Shown piece after piece: positions 13,301-23,317 of a stretch of 64,000 nucleotides of DNA. The translations under genes and the position numbers were made by a program. How positions within the stretch are numbered: position 1 is the first letter of the stretch; the number at the start of each line of letters is the position of its first letter. Source of the stretch: Saposhnikovia divaricata (Eukaryota; Streptophyta; Magnoliopsida; Apiales; Apiaceae); NCBI GenBank assembly GCA_036435485.1, contig CM071599.1, positions 11,992,803-12,056,802 of the forward strand. The letters run 5' to 3'. The notes beneath the pieces are model-generated. The model saw only the letters and a program-made list of their open reading frames with translations, was not told where the DNA came from and made no database searches.

Positions 13301-13783
13301 ATTGTTGGCTCACTCTTGTTTCTGTTTATTTTTTCCAGTTGTTAAAGATGATCAGAGGAACTAGTGATCAGTTGGTATTGCTCTATAGGCAGTCAAGGAG
13401 ACGTTCGGGTACAGATTCTCATTGGTTAGTGGTTGGGAACTAGTCAAGGTTGAATATTTAGTTAGACGGTGACCTTATTTATTCACAGAAATTGTATATC
13501 ATTTTATTCGGATTCGGGTTGTAATAGTTAATTAGTAGTTGTTTCATACTGTGACCTGTGAGCGGTCTTGGTTGGTTAGAATTTATATTTCCTTATGATT
13601 TTGTCAATATTATGTGGTGAGCAGATTTGGATACAGTTAGATTAGTTTTGTTGATTTGGATAGGTGGTTAATCATATTTATGAATACATCATGTCAAAAT
13701 TTTCTGAAATTTCCCTGTAAAATATTTATTTACTTATAAAAAGCCTGTATACTGATATAGTAAAGTGAGGGTGTTACAGTGTG

Positions 13784-15031
13784 TTTTGGAATGATATTTG
13801 GGGTCAAGTTTTTGAACTATGATATTTAGTGGTATTTGTCTTAAAATTGTAATAGATGGAACCAACACCCTAAAAATTTGTACTCCGTGTCTCCGTCCTT
13901 CCACTTGTGGCTTATTGAAACTTATTCAACTTTAATTGAAAATTAAAATTTATTTAATTTTAAAAATCCGAAAAATACATTTTATAGTAAATTAAATATA
14001 TTTTTCAATGACATATATTTTGTAATTATTTTTAATTATAAGATATATGTAAATTTCAATCAAAATTAAAAAAAATTTAACTATTAAAAAATCAAATGAG
14101 CTACTTGAAGTGGGACCGAAGGTGTACTACATTAGCACTTTACCCCAATTCAACTTGGTTTGTTTGAGTTTTTTGGATCAAATTTTTTAGACAAATTACA
14201 AATTTTAGAAATTTAGAAATATACATTATAATAACTAACATTTTTTACAATATTTTTTGTTGATTATATTTAACAAATTATGAAATTGAACAAATTGATA
14301 AGAAAAAAGTCAAACAAGTGACGGAGAATGTATTACATGAATAATGAAACCTGGTGTGGTTATAAACCACTTTGAAATAAAAAAATTTAAAGGTCCAAAT
14401 CAAAATAACTTTCAAAAAATTAATTAATAAAGTTCGTCATATTTTATCAAGCTTAATGTTAAAAATATGTTGAGAGAGTACTTTTTAAATTAAAAAATCT
14501 CATAAAGTTCAATCTAAATTACACCCTAAAAATTTCCATAGCATGTGAATCCATTCATTCATGTAGCAATGTGTCAATTCTCACAGGCCAGGCCCAATAT
14601 CTTCCTCCGGCCCAATATGCAGCAAACTACATTTTGGTTTTTATTGTAACAATCCAAACATATTTTTATCTCCCTTCAAAACACAAAAAAAAAAAAAAAA
14701 AAACATATTTTGATCTTTATTCTAACAATTTCTGATTTTCTGTCACCACATTCTTTAAAACATTTTGACTTAAAATCATTTTTAACATTATCATACAACT
14801 CACTAATAACAGACGAATCCGATATCTTAGTTCAGTGATACGGATTGTGGTTCTTTATGCGGTAGACTAATTCTGGTATTATATCTTTTTTTAAGAAAAA
14901 TTAATTTAATAATGAAAAATTATACGACATCTACAAAAATAATAATCGAATTAAACAAATATAAAACAGATCATATCGATGATTAATTCAGTCTTCATGG
15001 AGAGACAATTAAACAATTTGTTGAAGTTAAT
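13784..15031. other. Intergenic AT-rich sequence between the first two LTR elements
   Basis: No gene seen. It holds an eroded Stowaway-like MITE (listed separately), a poly-A run at 14685-14703 and ordinary AT-rich sequence. Confidence 0.6.
13883..14124. mobile_element. Probable eroded Stowaway-like MITE
   Basis: The left end CTCCGTGTCTCCGTCC pairs imperfectly with the reverse complement of the right end (CACCTTCGGTCCCACTT). TA flanks both sides (13881-13882 and 14125-14126). The length, about 240 bp with an AT-rich centre, suits Stowaway. The TIR match is imperfect, hence moderate confidence. Confidence 0.42.
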
Positions 15032-15545
15032 TGTTGTGGAACAAAAACTAGGTTACGATTATTGCGGCTAGGGTTTGTGTATTTAATGCTAGGGTTCGTG
15101 AGCTTCGTGCTTCAATGGCTGCTTCTGTGTTTGAGACTTAAACGGTCCTCACAGAATGTCTACGTATCTCTGTAATTAGAGAATCAAGCCAATAAAACGT
15201 AGTTCTGAGGTGAGGGGTCAGACCCTTTATATAGGCTTCCGGAGCCTTAGAATTATGGTAGGAATAGGAGACTTGTTAGACAAGTCTTTGGGAAAGGTTC
15301 TAGATCTATTCCTTGTAGAAATCAGTTTCCATATTGAATTGGATGCCTTGGTGGCTAAGTCTGGTGGAAATAATATCTTTATCCAACTCTTATTGCTGAG
15401 CTGGTTATTACCCATAATATTAATTACGAAATTAATAGTTAATTAGGGTTTTTGGGCTGCCTGGTGGGCCCCACGTTTGGACCATACTAGGTCTAATTAA
15501 TGCAACATTAAATGTGTCTTTAGGGCTTATTTCTAGCCCATATCA
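15032..15545 (-). repeat. Tat1 3' LTR (left copy)
   Basis: 514 bp, TGTTGTGG to ATATCA on the plus strand, near-identical to the copy at 39763. It is followed by the polypurine tract on the minus strand. Confidence 0.9.
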
Positions 15546-15560
15546 TTTGCCCCCCAACTT
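15546..15560 (-). other. Tat1 polypurine tract
   Basis: Minus strand AAGTTGGGGGGCAAA directly abuts the 3' LTR. Confidence 0.8.
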
Positions 15561-15679
15561 CTAGGAAAGCTGATCAGGCTTTCCTTGAAGTTATAACGGC
15601 CTTTTTCGAGACTTGGGTCAGGGTATACCTTCGTACACTAGTGTTTCACGGGTATCGTCTTTTTTGTAAAGCGTGGAGC

Positions 15680-15848
15680 GACCGACGCATTTACGACGAA
15701 TGCTAGACGATGCTAAACGGCACTAAGTAGCCTTAAACGACGCTAAAACAATGTTAAGCGATGCTAAATGGCATTAAACGGCGCTAAACGGCACTAAACG
15801 GCGCTAAACGGCACTAGACGGCGCTAAACGGCGCTGAACGGCACTAGT
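15680..15848. repeat. Tandem ACGGCGCTAA-type short repeats in Tat1
   Basis: About 170 bp built from 10-11 bp units of the form AAACGGCGCT / AAACGGCACT, more irregular toward the left. It is CpG-rich in an AT-rich setting. It lies between the 3' LTR and the promoter of the antisense gene. Confidence 0.8.
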
Positions 15849-15939
15849 TTTGAGAATATTAGATTGTGCATCGAGCGTAAAATTATTTTTCCACGTTTCT
15901 GGAATTTTCGAGAGAATTTTTTTTTTTTTAAATTGCAGG

Positions 15940-16500
15940 CCAAATTCGAGCTCAATTTCGAGCTCAAACTGCCTCCAGGTTGCAGCCATTTTTCTTGTTT
16001 CCTAAGTCATTTTCGACCTGGAAATTTCGAGGAGAACTCATGTATTTTCGAGCTCAATTTCGAGCTCAAATTGTCTCCAGGTCGTAGCCATTTTTCTTGT
16101 TTCCTAAGTCATTTTCGACCTGGAAATTTCGAGGAGAACTCACGTATTTTCGAGCTCAATTTCGAGCTCAAATGGGGGCCAGGTCGTGGCTGTTTTACAG
16201 GTCTTTTAGTTCATTTTCGACCTGGAAATTTCGACTTCGATGTAGTAAAATCTCAACACAAGAACGACCTCAAAATGAACCCCAGGTCGTGGGGATTTTT
16301 CATACTTTCCAGTTCAAATTCGACCTGAGATTTGCGATCTCAAGCCACGTTATACCGACCTCAATTTGAGTGGAACGACCTCAAATGAGCCCCAGGTCGT
16401 GAGGATTTTTCATTCTTTCCAATTCAAATTCGACCTGAGATTTGCGATCTCAAGCCACGTTATACCGACCTCAATTTGATTTCTCCAGGTTGCCTTGTCG
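15940..16500. repeat. Two tandem-repeat arrays with dyad words upstream of the Tat1 antisense gene
   Basis: The first array has three units of about 102 bp. Each contains TTTCGAGCTCAATTTCGAGC (starts near 15945, 16047, 16149) followed by CAGGTCG(T)AGCC and ATTTTCGACCTGGAAATTTC. The second has two units of about 111 bp starting near 16265 and 16376, with CGACCTCAA, CCCCAGGTCGTG and AAATTCGACCTGAGATTTGC. AGGTCG and its complement CGACCT recur throughout, as does the palindrome GAGCTC. A 154-codon open frame crosses the array (15864-16328), but it is a by-product of the repeats. Confidence 0.82.
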
Positions 16501-16886
16501 AGCTCGTAGTTATACTAAAAAACGAGATCAATTGTCACGACCTCGTGCTTCCTTTTGGTAACTCCAAATCTTATTATGGGCCCTGTCTTTTATTTTTTCA
16601 TGGGCTGGGCCTAGGTTTTCGAATCGTTTGGGCCTACAACACTTTTTTAAGTTTTGGCTGGGCCTTTACTATGGGTCAAAATGACCCTAAATCAAAACCT
16701 TAATTAGGTTTATCAATCTTGGTTGGGCCGTGACAGGCCTTAATCCTTTTTAATTACTTTAGCTGGACTTGGGCCTTTGTTGGGCCTTTTAGAGTCCAAT
16801 TTGTGTTGATGGCCCACAAAGGCTTCCAATAGGTTACAGGCGGTTGACATTCTCTCTAACCGGTTGAGATGCCCTAGATTTTTGTC

Positions 16887-16894
16887 TATATAAA
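16887..16894 (+). promoter_or_regulatory. TATA box of the Tat1 antisense gene (predicted)
   Basis: TATATAAA lies about 330 nt upstream of the ATG at 17224, followed by a C/T-rich leader with repeated TTTGAAGATT words. Position and context fit a plant Pol II core promoter. No expression evidence is available. Confidence 0.55.
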
Positions 16895-17223
16895 GGCCAA
16901 GGCTTTCATTTTCAATTTCATCACAAAAGTTTCTAAAAAAAAACTCTCTCAAAAGTTCCAAAGTTCTTTAAGAACTTTCCTTTGAAGCTTTGAAGACTGC
17001 CTAAGGATTTCTGGCAATTTTCCAGAAATTTTCCGGTTGTTGCTGAAGATTTGAAGAATACTCAAGGTATTTTCCAGAATTTCTAGCTTTATAGTTTGAA
17101 GATCACCCTTTTTCTGGGTTTGTTCTTCAATTCCTTTGAAGATTTGAAGATTGTTCTAACAATTTCTTCATCCTTTGTAGATTTCCTTTGAAGATCACAA
17201 CTTTTCTTTGAAGATTTAGAAAA

Positions 17224-19007
17224 ATGGCTGAAGATCGTGCTACACTTCGCTTCCAGAAAATGCAAGGAGCCTCCAAAAGAGGTATCATTATTCGTTCTCC
17301 CTTCATGAGTTTACAGGATATGATTTTAAATCGTAAAGAAGATTTTCCATCCTTGTCACACCTTGATTCCTTTAATCATAGTAACACCTTTCATGATGTA
17401 GAGAAAATCACTGATTATAACAAGATGTATAAAATAGAACCACCCTATAGACTTGTCCCAGCTGACCCTGGGGATCGATCTTGCCATTGGCGCCCCAATG
17501 CACTTTGTGTTTATAGGGGTGCCATTGTTGCAGGAGTTCGATTCCACTTTCATGAGTTTATTCCTAGGCTCTTAGCAGATGTAGGAATTAACCCTTGCCA
17601 ACTTCCCCCCAACTCTTGAAGGGTGATCAATTGCTTCATGGTTCTTTGCCTCAAGAACAATTTCCCTCTTTCTGTAGCTCTCTTTAGGAAAATTTTTCAA
17701 TTTAAGAATTCTGCTGAGTCTACTCCGGGTTGGGTATACATTAGTCATCGTTCTTCCACTCCTCCAATCTTCCACCCCCAATCTATTCCTGACTCCAACC
17801 CAAAATGGAAGAAGGAGTTCATGTATTTAATATGGGAAGGTGGAGATTGGGGCAGCATTTTCCATAGTACCTTTGGTAAGGTCGTAGATGGCAGTGCCAA
17901 TGATATTGAGCTCAACGAGGAAGAGACCCAGGCCTACAAAGAGCTCATCAAAGATAATTATGCTACTATGGCTTGGGATCTCCTGGATGAGTTCCAGCTT
18001 AAGTCTTTGGGACTTAACCGGGTGGCCAATAAGGGTAAATTTCCTTTCTTTTTGTATTCCTTTACCTGAATATGATTGTCTCATACCCATTATTTGTCTT
18101 TTATCTTGTGACTACAGCTGCAGCTTTTATCAACAAGACTAATGAGCCTGAAGATGGAGACACTGCTAGACTGAAGAGGGCTCGTTCAGGGAAGGATCCT
18201 CGAGCCCCAACTGCCACGGATGCCTACCTGAGGCCTCATGTAGCCGATGTTGAAGAGGCAGATGGTTCTTCCAGGAGCGCTTGGCGCCCAAACTGGGGTA
18301 TTAGGAAGAAGGATTCCATCGTTGGAGATAGCAGGCATGCCATAGATTGGTCCTATCATTCCATAACTCCTGGTGACTTCAAAGATTATGTATCCGGCTC
18401 CACTCTTGAAGGAGCCGAAAGTGCTGGATCTCAGGCTTTTGCTGCTGTAAGCTCCTTACTTCCTTCTTTCTTATGTACTTGTCTGCTATTTGGATCGTGG
18501 TTCTAACTTTACCTTTTGCAGGCTAATGCCAACTTCCAGGGGGCCATATTCCAGGCTAAGACTTGGCGTTCAAACTATGAGACTGAAAAGGCAAAGAATG
18601 ATAAGTCTGAGGATGAACTGGCCTCTGTCAGGGCTACTTTAGAGAGGAGGGAGAAAGAGCTTTTAGAGTCTCAGGCCGAAAATGTCCTTCTTAGGAAGGG
18701 CAAGGACGACCTGATTGATGACTACCTTGCCTCCCAGGAGTATGTGGGCTTCATGGAGAAGCATGACGACTCTCTATTCCCTTATCAGTTTACTCAGGGA
18801 TGGGACGGAGCTCTTGCTGAGGTTACTAGGAGATTTCCAGGTATCCTTAACGTTTCAGATTTCCCTAGCCCTCATGCTCCTATGGCCTTGGCAGTGCAGG
18901 ATACCCAGGAGGAGGACCAGGAGGATGATGAGAGGATTCCGGAGCCAGAGCCCTCTGCTCATCTTGGCGGAGATGGAGAGGATGAGCACACTGGAGATAC
19001 TCAGTAG
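17224..19007 (+). pseudogene. Tat1 antisense gene: PF04195-like domain plus coiled coil, three exons, one internal stop
   Basis: Plus-strand gene on the opposite strand to gag-pol. Exon 1 is 17224-18034, exon 2 18118-18446 and exon 3 18522-19007; the introns (83 and 75 nt) are GT-AG. Intron 1 is phase 1, intron 2 phase 0, and the frame stays open through both. The total is 542 codons, interrupted in exon 1 by an in-frame TGA at 17617-17619 just after QLPPNS. Residues about 60-270 (RLVPADPGDRSCHWRPNA, then FHEFIPRLLADVGINPCQLP, then LSVALFRKIFQF) resemble the plant 'putative gypsy type transposon' domain PF04195. Exon 3 holds a charged coiled coil and an acidic tail. Function is unknown; antisense ORFs are known from Tat-group elements such as maize Grande. 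An acceptor at 18123 would also keep frame. The family call is from memory of motifs, not a search. Confidence 0.72.
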
Positions 19008-19387
19008 TTGCTCTTTTTATATATCTATTTATGTACTCTGCCTTCGGGCATGACTCTGTTCTTTTTTTAACTTATCTTGATAAGCTAATTGTTTATGTAT
19101 TCTACCTTCGGGCATAACTTTTTAATTCGTAATCCATTGTCCTTGATGTTTCTCAACTTAGTCATGTTTGCATGTGTAGTCTAGCATTTTATGCATATAT
19201 GTCAATAAGTAATGCTCATAACTTATGCGAAAATGTAGAATAGTCTTATTAGTACGGAGAAATGGGCACAGCCCTTACATAGATACTCTACTTCTTCTAT
19301 CTCAAGTTTAAAAACTTGGAATGGTTTCATCGACCTTATTTCTACTTCTATTACATAGGCAAAAAGCTAAGTCCTTTTCAGGAGAGC
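19008..19387. other. Spacer between converging antisense gene and pol in Tat1
   Basis: 380 bp of T-rich sequence with a repeated word (TACTCTGCCTTCGGGCAT near 19033 and TATTCTACCTTCGGGCAT near 19097). It probably holds the 3' UTR and polyadenylation signals of the plus-strand gene and the 3' end of the minus-strand genomic RNA. Transcripts from both strands would overlap here. Confidence 0.6.
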
Positions 19388-22300
19388 TTAAACATAGTAA
19401 ACCTTGAGGTTCAATGCATGCCAAGTCCGGGGCACCTCAACCCCGTCCAAGGTTTCCAGTTTATAAGACCCTCGCCCTAGCGTCTTCTTGACTCGATACG
19501 GCCCTTCCCAATTCGGGGCTAGTTTTCCCTTCTGACCAACTCCCGAGGCTTCTACTTTCCTTAGCACCAAGTCACCTTGTCGAAAGAATCTCTCTTTAAC
19601 CCTTTGATTGTAGTGGAAGGATGCTCTCTTCTGATGTTCTGCATTCCGGGCGTTTGCTTCATCCCTAACCTCATCAATTAGGTCTAGTGCAAGTTTCATG
19701 CCTTCCTTATTGGTTTCTTGCTCAAATTCCTCAACTCGAGGTGACGCCTGCATGATCTCCAGGGGCACAACTGCCTCAGCTCCATAAGCTAGTAAGAATG
19801 GGGTCGCTCCTGTTGTCACTTTACAAATGGTACGATATGCCCAAAGTATAGGCAGTAACTCGTCCACCCAATTGTTTCTTGAGCGTTCGACCCTTTTCTT
19901 CAATCCATCAAGGATTATACGATTGGCTACCTCGGCTTGTCCGTTAGCTTGAGGATGGGCTACTGAGGTAAAGCGAAGCTCAATAGCATTTTCCTCACAA
20001 TATTTCTTGAACTCTTCATTGTTAAACTGCGTCCCATTGTCCGTCACAAGGATTCGTGGGATTCCATACCTACAAATTACGTTCTCCCAAAAGAACTGGG
20101 CAACTTGTTTGGTGGTTATCTTGGCTAGGGGTTTAGCCTCAATCCACTTAGTGAAATAGTCAATAGCCACTATCAGAAACTTCCTTTGTGCCGAGGCTAC
20201 TGGGAATGGACCAAGGATATCCATCCCCCACATTGCAAATGGAATAGGAGAATTGATTGAGGTTAACATTTCGGGCGGCTGCCTTACAATTGGAGCATGA
20301 TTCTGGCATCTCTCACACTTCTTGACATAGTCCTGTGCATCAGCTAGCATCTCTGGCCAGTAGAATCCCAGACGGGTAATCTTGTGAGCTAGGGACCTGC
20401 CCCCCAAGTGTTGCCCATAGATTCCTTCGTGAACTTCCTTCAATGCTTCCTTTGCCTCTTGGGGCCTTAAACACTTCAAATATGGGATGACAAACGATCT
20501 TTTGTAAAGGAGGCCCTCAATCAAGGCATATCTCAACGCTCTTACAGACAACTTCCGTGCCTCCAAGGCATTGTCTGGGAGCCATCCAGTTTCTAGGTGA
20601 GCTTTAATAGGATCTATCCAACAGCTTCCAACATCGACCGGTGCTATCAACTTAGAGTTGACGGTCGGGGCCTTCAAGACCTGAAAGTAAACACTTCCTG
20701 CATAATTCTCTATCTCAGAAGAAGTGAACTTAGAGAGGGCATCGGCCTTAACGTTCTCTTCCCTAGGAATGTGCTCCACATAGCACTCTTCAAACTGAGT
20801 CATAACAGCTTTCACGACTCTGAGGTATTTTGCCATAGTTTCATCCTTGGCCTCAAACTCACCATTCACTTGCGAAACTACCAATCTTGAATCTCCATAA
20901 ACTTTGAGATTTTTGACTCTCATGATTTTGGCCAAGCCTAAACCGGCTATCAAGGCTTCATACTCAGCTTCATTGTTGGTTGTTGGAAAGTCCAACTTCA
21001 AAGCATATTCAACTGTGAACCCATCGGGGCTTTGCAAAACTAAACCTGCACCACTCGACTTTGTTTTTGATGCTCCATCAAAATAGAGCACCCAATACTC
21101 CTTCAGATCAGGTACAAGTTTTTCATCTTTATTCTCACTTCCTTGGTTGGGTATTATCTCTTGCCCCTCGACTTCTTGGTTGCTAATGGTACATTCAACC
21201 ACGAAGTCAACCAATGCCTGAGCCTTGATAGCTGTCCGAGGCCTGTATGTTATGTCAAATTCTCCGAGCTCAATTGACCATTTGATCAATCTTCCACTTG
21301 CTTTGGGGCTGCGCAAGATGCTTCTCAACTGTTGGTCGGTCAAGACTTCAATCTTATGTGCCTGGAAATATGGTCGCAACTTCCTCGAGGCAGTAACTAA
21401 TGCCAAAGCAAACTTCTCAATGGGAGAGTAATTCAACTCCGCCCCATGCAATACCTTGCTCACATAGTATATGGGTTTCTGAATCTTTTTCTCTTCTCTA
21501 ACAAGAACAGCACTCAACGCTTGTTCAGATACTGCCAGGTACAAATAAAGAGTCTCCCCGGGACTAGGTTTAGCCAACAACGGGGCTTCAGTCATGTATT
21601 TCTTCAATTGCTCAAAGGCCTCTTGGCTTTCTGTGGTCCACTCAAATTTTTTTACCTTCCTCAATGTTTGGAAGAAAGGCAGACACTTGTCTCCGGACTT
21701 GGAGATAAATCTTCCTAGAGCCGCAACTCGGCCAGTTAGTTTCTGTACATCTCGTATAGAGCGTGGTGGTTCCATGTCCAAGATTGCTTTGATCTTATCA
21801 GGGTTGGCCTCTATGCCTCTCTTCGAGACCATCAACCCCAAAAATTTCCCTGATCCAACACCAAAAGCACACTTGGCTGGATTCAACATCATCTTGTGGT
21901 GCCTCAGCACTTCGAATGCCTCTCTGAGGTGCTCGATATGGTCAGCCTTGAGTAAGCTCTTGACTAACATGTCATCAACATAGACCTTCATGGTTTTTCC
22001 AATTAGATGAGCGAATATCTTATTCACCAATCGTTGATAGGTAGCTCCTGCATTCTTGAGACCGAAAGCCATAACAAGATAACAGAAAACACCAAAATCA
22101 GTAATGAAAGATACCTTTGGGATATCATCCTTGTGCATCTTAATTTGGTTGTAACCACTGAAACCATCCATAAAACTCAACATCTCGTGTCCGGCTGTGG
22201 CATCTATTAGGGTGTCAATCCTTGGTAGAGGGAAACAATCCTTTGGGCATGCATCATTTAGGTCAGTGAAGTCTATACACATCCTCCACTTTCCATTCGC

Positions 22301-23317
22301 TTTTTTGACCATCACCGGGTTTGCTAACCATTCGGGAAACTGAATCTCTTCAATAAAACCAGCTTCCAGGAGCTTATCTACTTCTTGCTTAATGGCCTCT
22401 TGCCTTTCCGGAGCAAAGTTTCTTTTCTTTTGCTTTATTGTCTTCCTATTAGGATCAACATTCAATCTATGAGTTATAAGTTGGGGATCAATCCCTGGAA
22501 TATCAGCTGCTGTCCAAGCGAAAACGTCGCTATTCCTTTGTAAGAACTCTATCAACTTGCCCTTCAGGGGTTCTTTCAAAGAGGCTCCAATATAAGTTAC
22601 CTTCTCAGGGTCGCCTAGCTCCAGAGGGATAGGTATTAAGTCCTCTGCTGGCTTTCCTCGGTGTTCATCATTACCACGGACATCCATGTCTTCAATCGGG
22701 AGTACCTGCCCCCCGATTCCATCAGCTCTCAAAGCAGCCACGTAGCAACTCCTGGCCATTTTATGATCTCCTTTCTGTTCCCCAACACCATTCCTGGTTG
22801 GAAATTTGACCTTCATGTGATAAGTAGAGGCAACAGCCTTGAATGCATGAAGTCCGGTCCTCCCTAAGATTGCATTGTACGTTGAGGCAGCCTTAATTAC
22901 TAGAAAGTTCAGCATCTGGGTGGCTTCCTTAGGTTCTTGCCCTATTGTCATGGGCAGCTGAATGGTCCTTTCAACCTTGGACTCAACTCCATTAAATCCG
23001 TAGATCGGCATGTTAGTCGGGGTTAGTTGAGAGTCAGTATACCCCATCCTCACAAAAGCATCATGAAACAAGATATCGACAGAAGCTCCATTGTCTATCA
23101 GGACCCGCTTCACTTCCGAGTTTCCAATTACAGGAGTTATGACCAACGGGTCGTCATGGGGGAATTTCACCCCTTCAAGGTCTGAATCATCAAAACCAAT
23201 CACTGCCTCAGTCTTAGCACGCTTCGGGGCTTCTCCTGTGATGTGCATCACTTCTCTGGCATAAGCCTTTCGAGAGTTTCGGGTAGTGCCGGCCGCTGTT
23301 GGTCCTCCCCAAATCAT
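19388..23317 (-). CDS. pol: Tat1 Pol polyprotein (protease, RT, dual RNase H, integrase)
   Basis: 1309 codons, open throughout. Domains in order: aspartic protease with LIDNGAS at residues 73-79; reverse transcriptase about 325-510 with YVDDM at 446-450; a first RNase H-like segment about 590-700 whose opening acidic residue is missing (YLYLAVSEQ); then a second, archaeal-type RNase H about 742-865 with FDGAS, NNEAEYEAL, GDSRLVV and KADALSKF. The integrase follows, with an H-H-C-C zinc finger (near 990-1040) and a DDE core (GMDILGPF, TDNGTQF). A degenerate first RNase H plus a second one is the hallmark of the Tat lineage. The ATG overlaps the gag stop as ATGA (23314-23317), so reinitiation or frameshifting may join gag to pol. 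No stop or frameshift is seen, so catalysis in trans is conceivable. Start chosen from the ATGA overlap. Confidence 0.9.
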   Translation of the reverse strand: MIWGGPTAAGTTRNSRKAYAREVMHITGEAPKRAKTEAVIGFDDSDLEGVKFPHDDPLVITPVIGNSEVKRVLIDNGASVDILFHDAFVRMGYTDSQLTPTNMPIYGFNGVESKVERTIQLPMTIGQEPKEATQMLNFLVIKAASTYNAILGRTGLHAFKAVASTYHMKVKFPTRNGVGEQKGDHKMARSCYVAALRADGIGGQVLPIEDMDVRGNDEHRGKPAEDLIPIPLELGDPEKVTYIGASLKEPLKGKLIEFLQRNSDVFAWTAADIPGIDPQLITHRLNVDPNRKTIKQKKRNFAPERQEAIKQEVDKLLEAGFIEEIQFPEWLANPVMVKKANGKWRMCIDFTDLNDACPKDCFPLPRIDTLIDATAGHEMLSFMDGFSGYNQIKMHKDDIPKVSFITDFGVFCYLVMAFGLKNAGATYQRLVNKIFAHLIGKTMKVYVDDMLVKSLLKADHIEHLREAFEVLRHHKMMLNPAKCAFGVGSGKFLGLMVSKRGIEANPDKIKAILDMEPPRSIRDVQKLTGRVAALGRFISKSGDKCLPFFQTLRKVKKFEWTTESQEAFEQLKKYMTEAPLLAKPSPGETLYLYLAVSEQALSAVLVREEKKIQKPIYYVSKVLHGAELNYSPIEKFALALVTASRKLRPYFQAHKIEVLTDQQLRSILRSPKASGRLIKWSIELGEFDITYRPRTAIKAQALVDFVVECTISNQEVEGQEIIPNQGSENKDEKLVPDLKEYWVLYFDGASKTKSSGAGLVLQSPDGFTVEYALKLDFPTTNNEAEYEALIAGLGLAKIMRVKNLKVYGDSRLVVSQVNGEFEAKDETMAKYLRVVKAVMTQFEECYVEHIPREENVKADALSKFTSSEIENYAGSVYFQVLKAPTVNSKLIAPVDVGSCWIDPIKAHLETGWLPDNALEARKLSVRALRYALIEGLLYKRSFVIPYLKCLRPQEAKEALKEVHEGIYGQHLGGRSLAHKITRLGFYWPEMLADAQDYVKKCERCQNHAPIVRQPPEMLTSINSPIPFAMWGMDILGPFPVASAQRKFLIVAIDYFTKWIEAKPLAKITTKQVAQFFWENVICRYGIPRILVTDNGTQFNNEEFKKYCEENAIELRFTSVAHPQANGQAEVANRIILDGLKKRVERSRNNWVDELLPILWAYRTICKVTTGATPFLLAYGAEAVVPLEIMQASPRVEEFEQETNKEGMKLALDLIDEVRDEANARNAEHQKRASFHYNQRVKERFFRQGDLVLRKVEASGVGQKGKLAPNWEGPYRVKKTLGRGSYKLETLDGVEVPRTWHALNLKVYYV

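Larger units (their letters stand above)
324..13778 (+). mobile_element. LARD-like non-autonomous LTR retrotransposon (Ty3/gypsy, Tekay-like ends)
   Basis: Two near-identical long direct repeats (324-5495 and 9255-13778) flank a 3.76 kb interior. A tRNA-iMet-type primer binding site follows the left LTR and a purine-rich tract precedes the right one. A 5-bp duplication GTGTG lies at 319-323 and 13779-13783. The LTRs start TATAAC and end GTTACA. The interior has no gag, protease, RT, RNase H or integrase that I can recognise. LTRs of about 4.5 kb with a non-coding interior of 3.5-4 kb are the described dimensions of LARDs (large retrotransposon derivatives). The segment just before the right LTR, GGACAGAATCC then AAGGGGGGAAGGA then TATAACGACC, resembles Tekay/Del chromovirus ends, so mobilisation by a Tekay partner is my inference. 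A decayed autonomous element is the alternative. Confidence 0.8.
9255..13778 (+). repeat. 3' LTR of LARD-like element (4.52 kb)
   Basis: Copy of the left LTR without the LINE. Base differences are clustered in the first few hundred bases (several per 100) and sparse afterwards, roughly 2 percent overall by eye. It carries expanded (AT)n at 9991-10052 and (GA)n at 10223-10308. It ends GTGTTACA and is followed by the GTGTG duplication. Confidence 0.9.

Noticed and set aside
15680..15848. Regularly spaced short repeats, CRISPR-like at first sight
   Set aside because: Tandem repeats without unique spacers, inside a plant retrotransposon.
15864..16328. 154-codon plus-strand open frame
   Set aside because: Runs through 102-bp tandem repeats, giving a repeated peptide; no start context and no domain.
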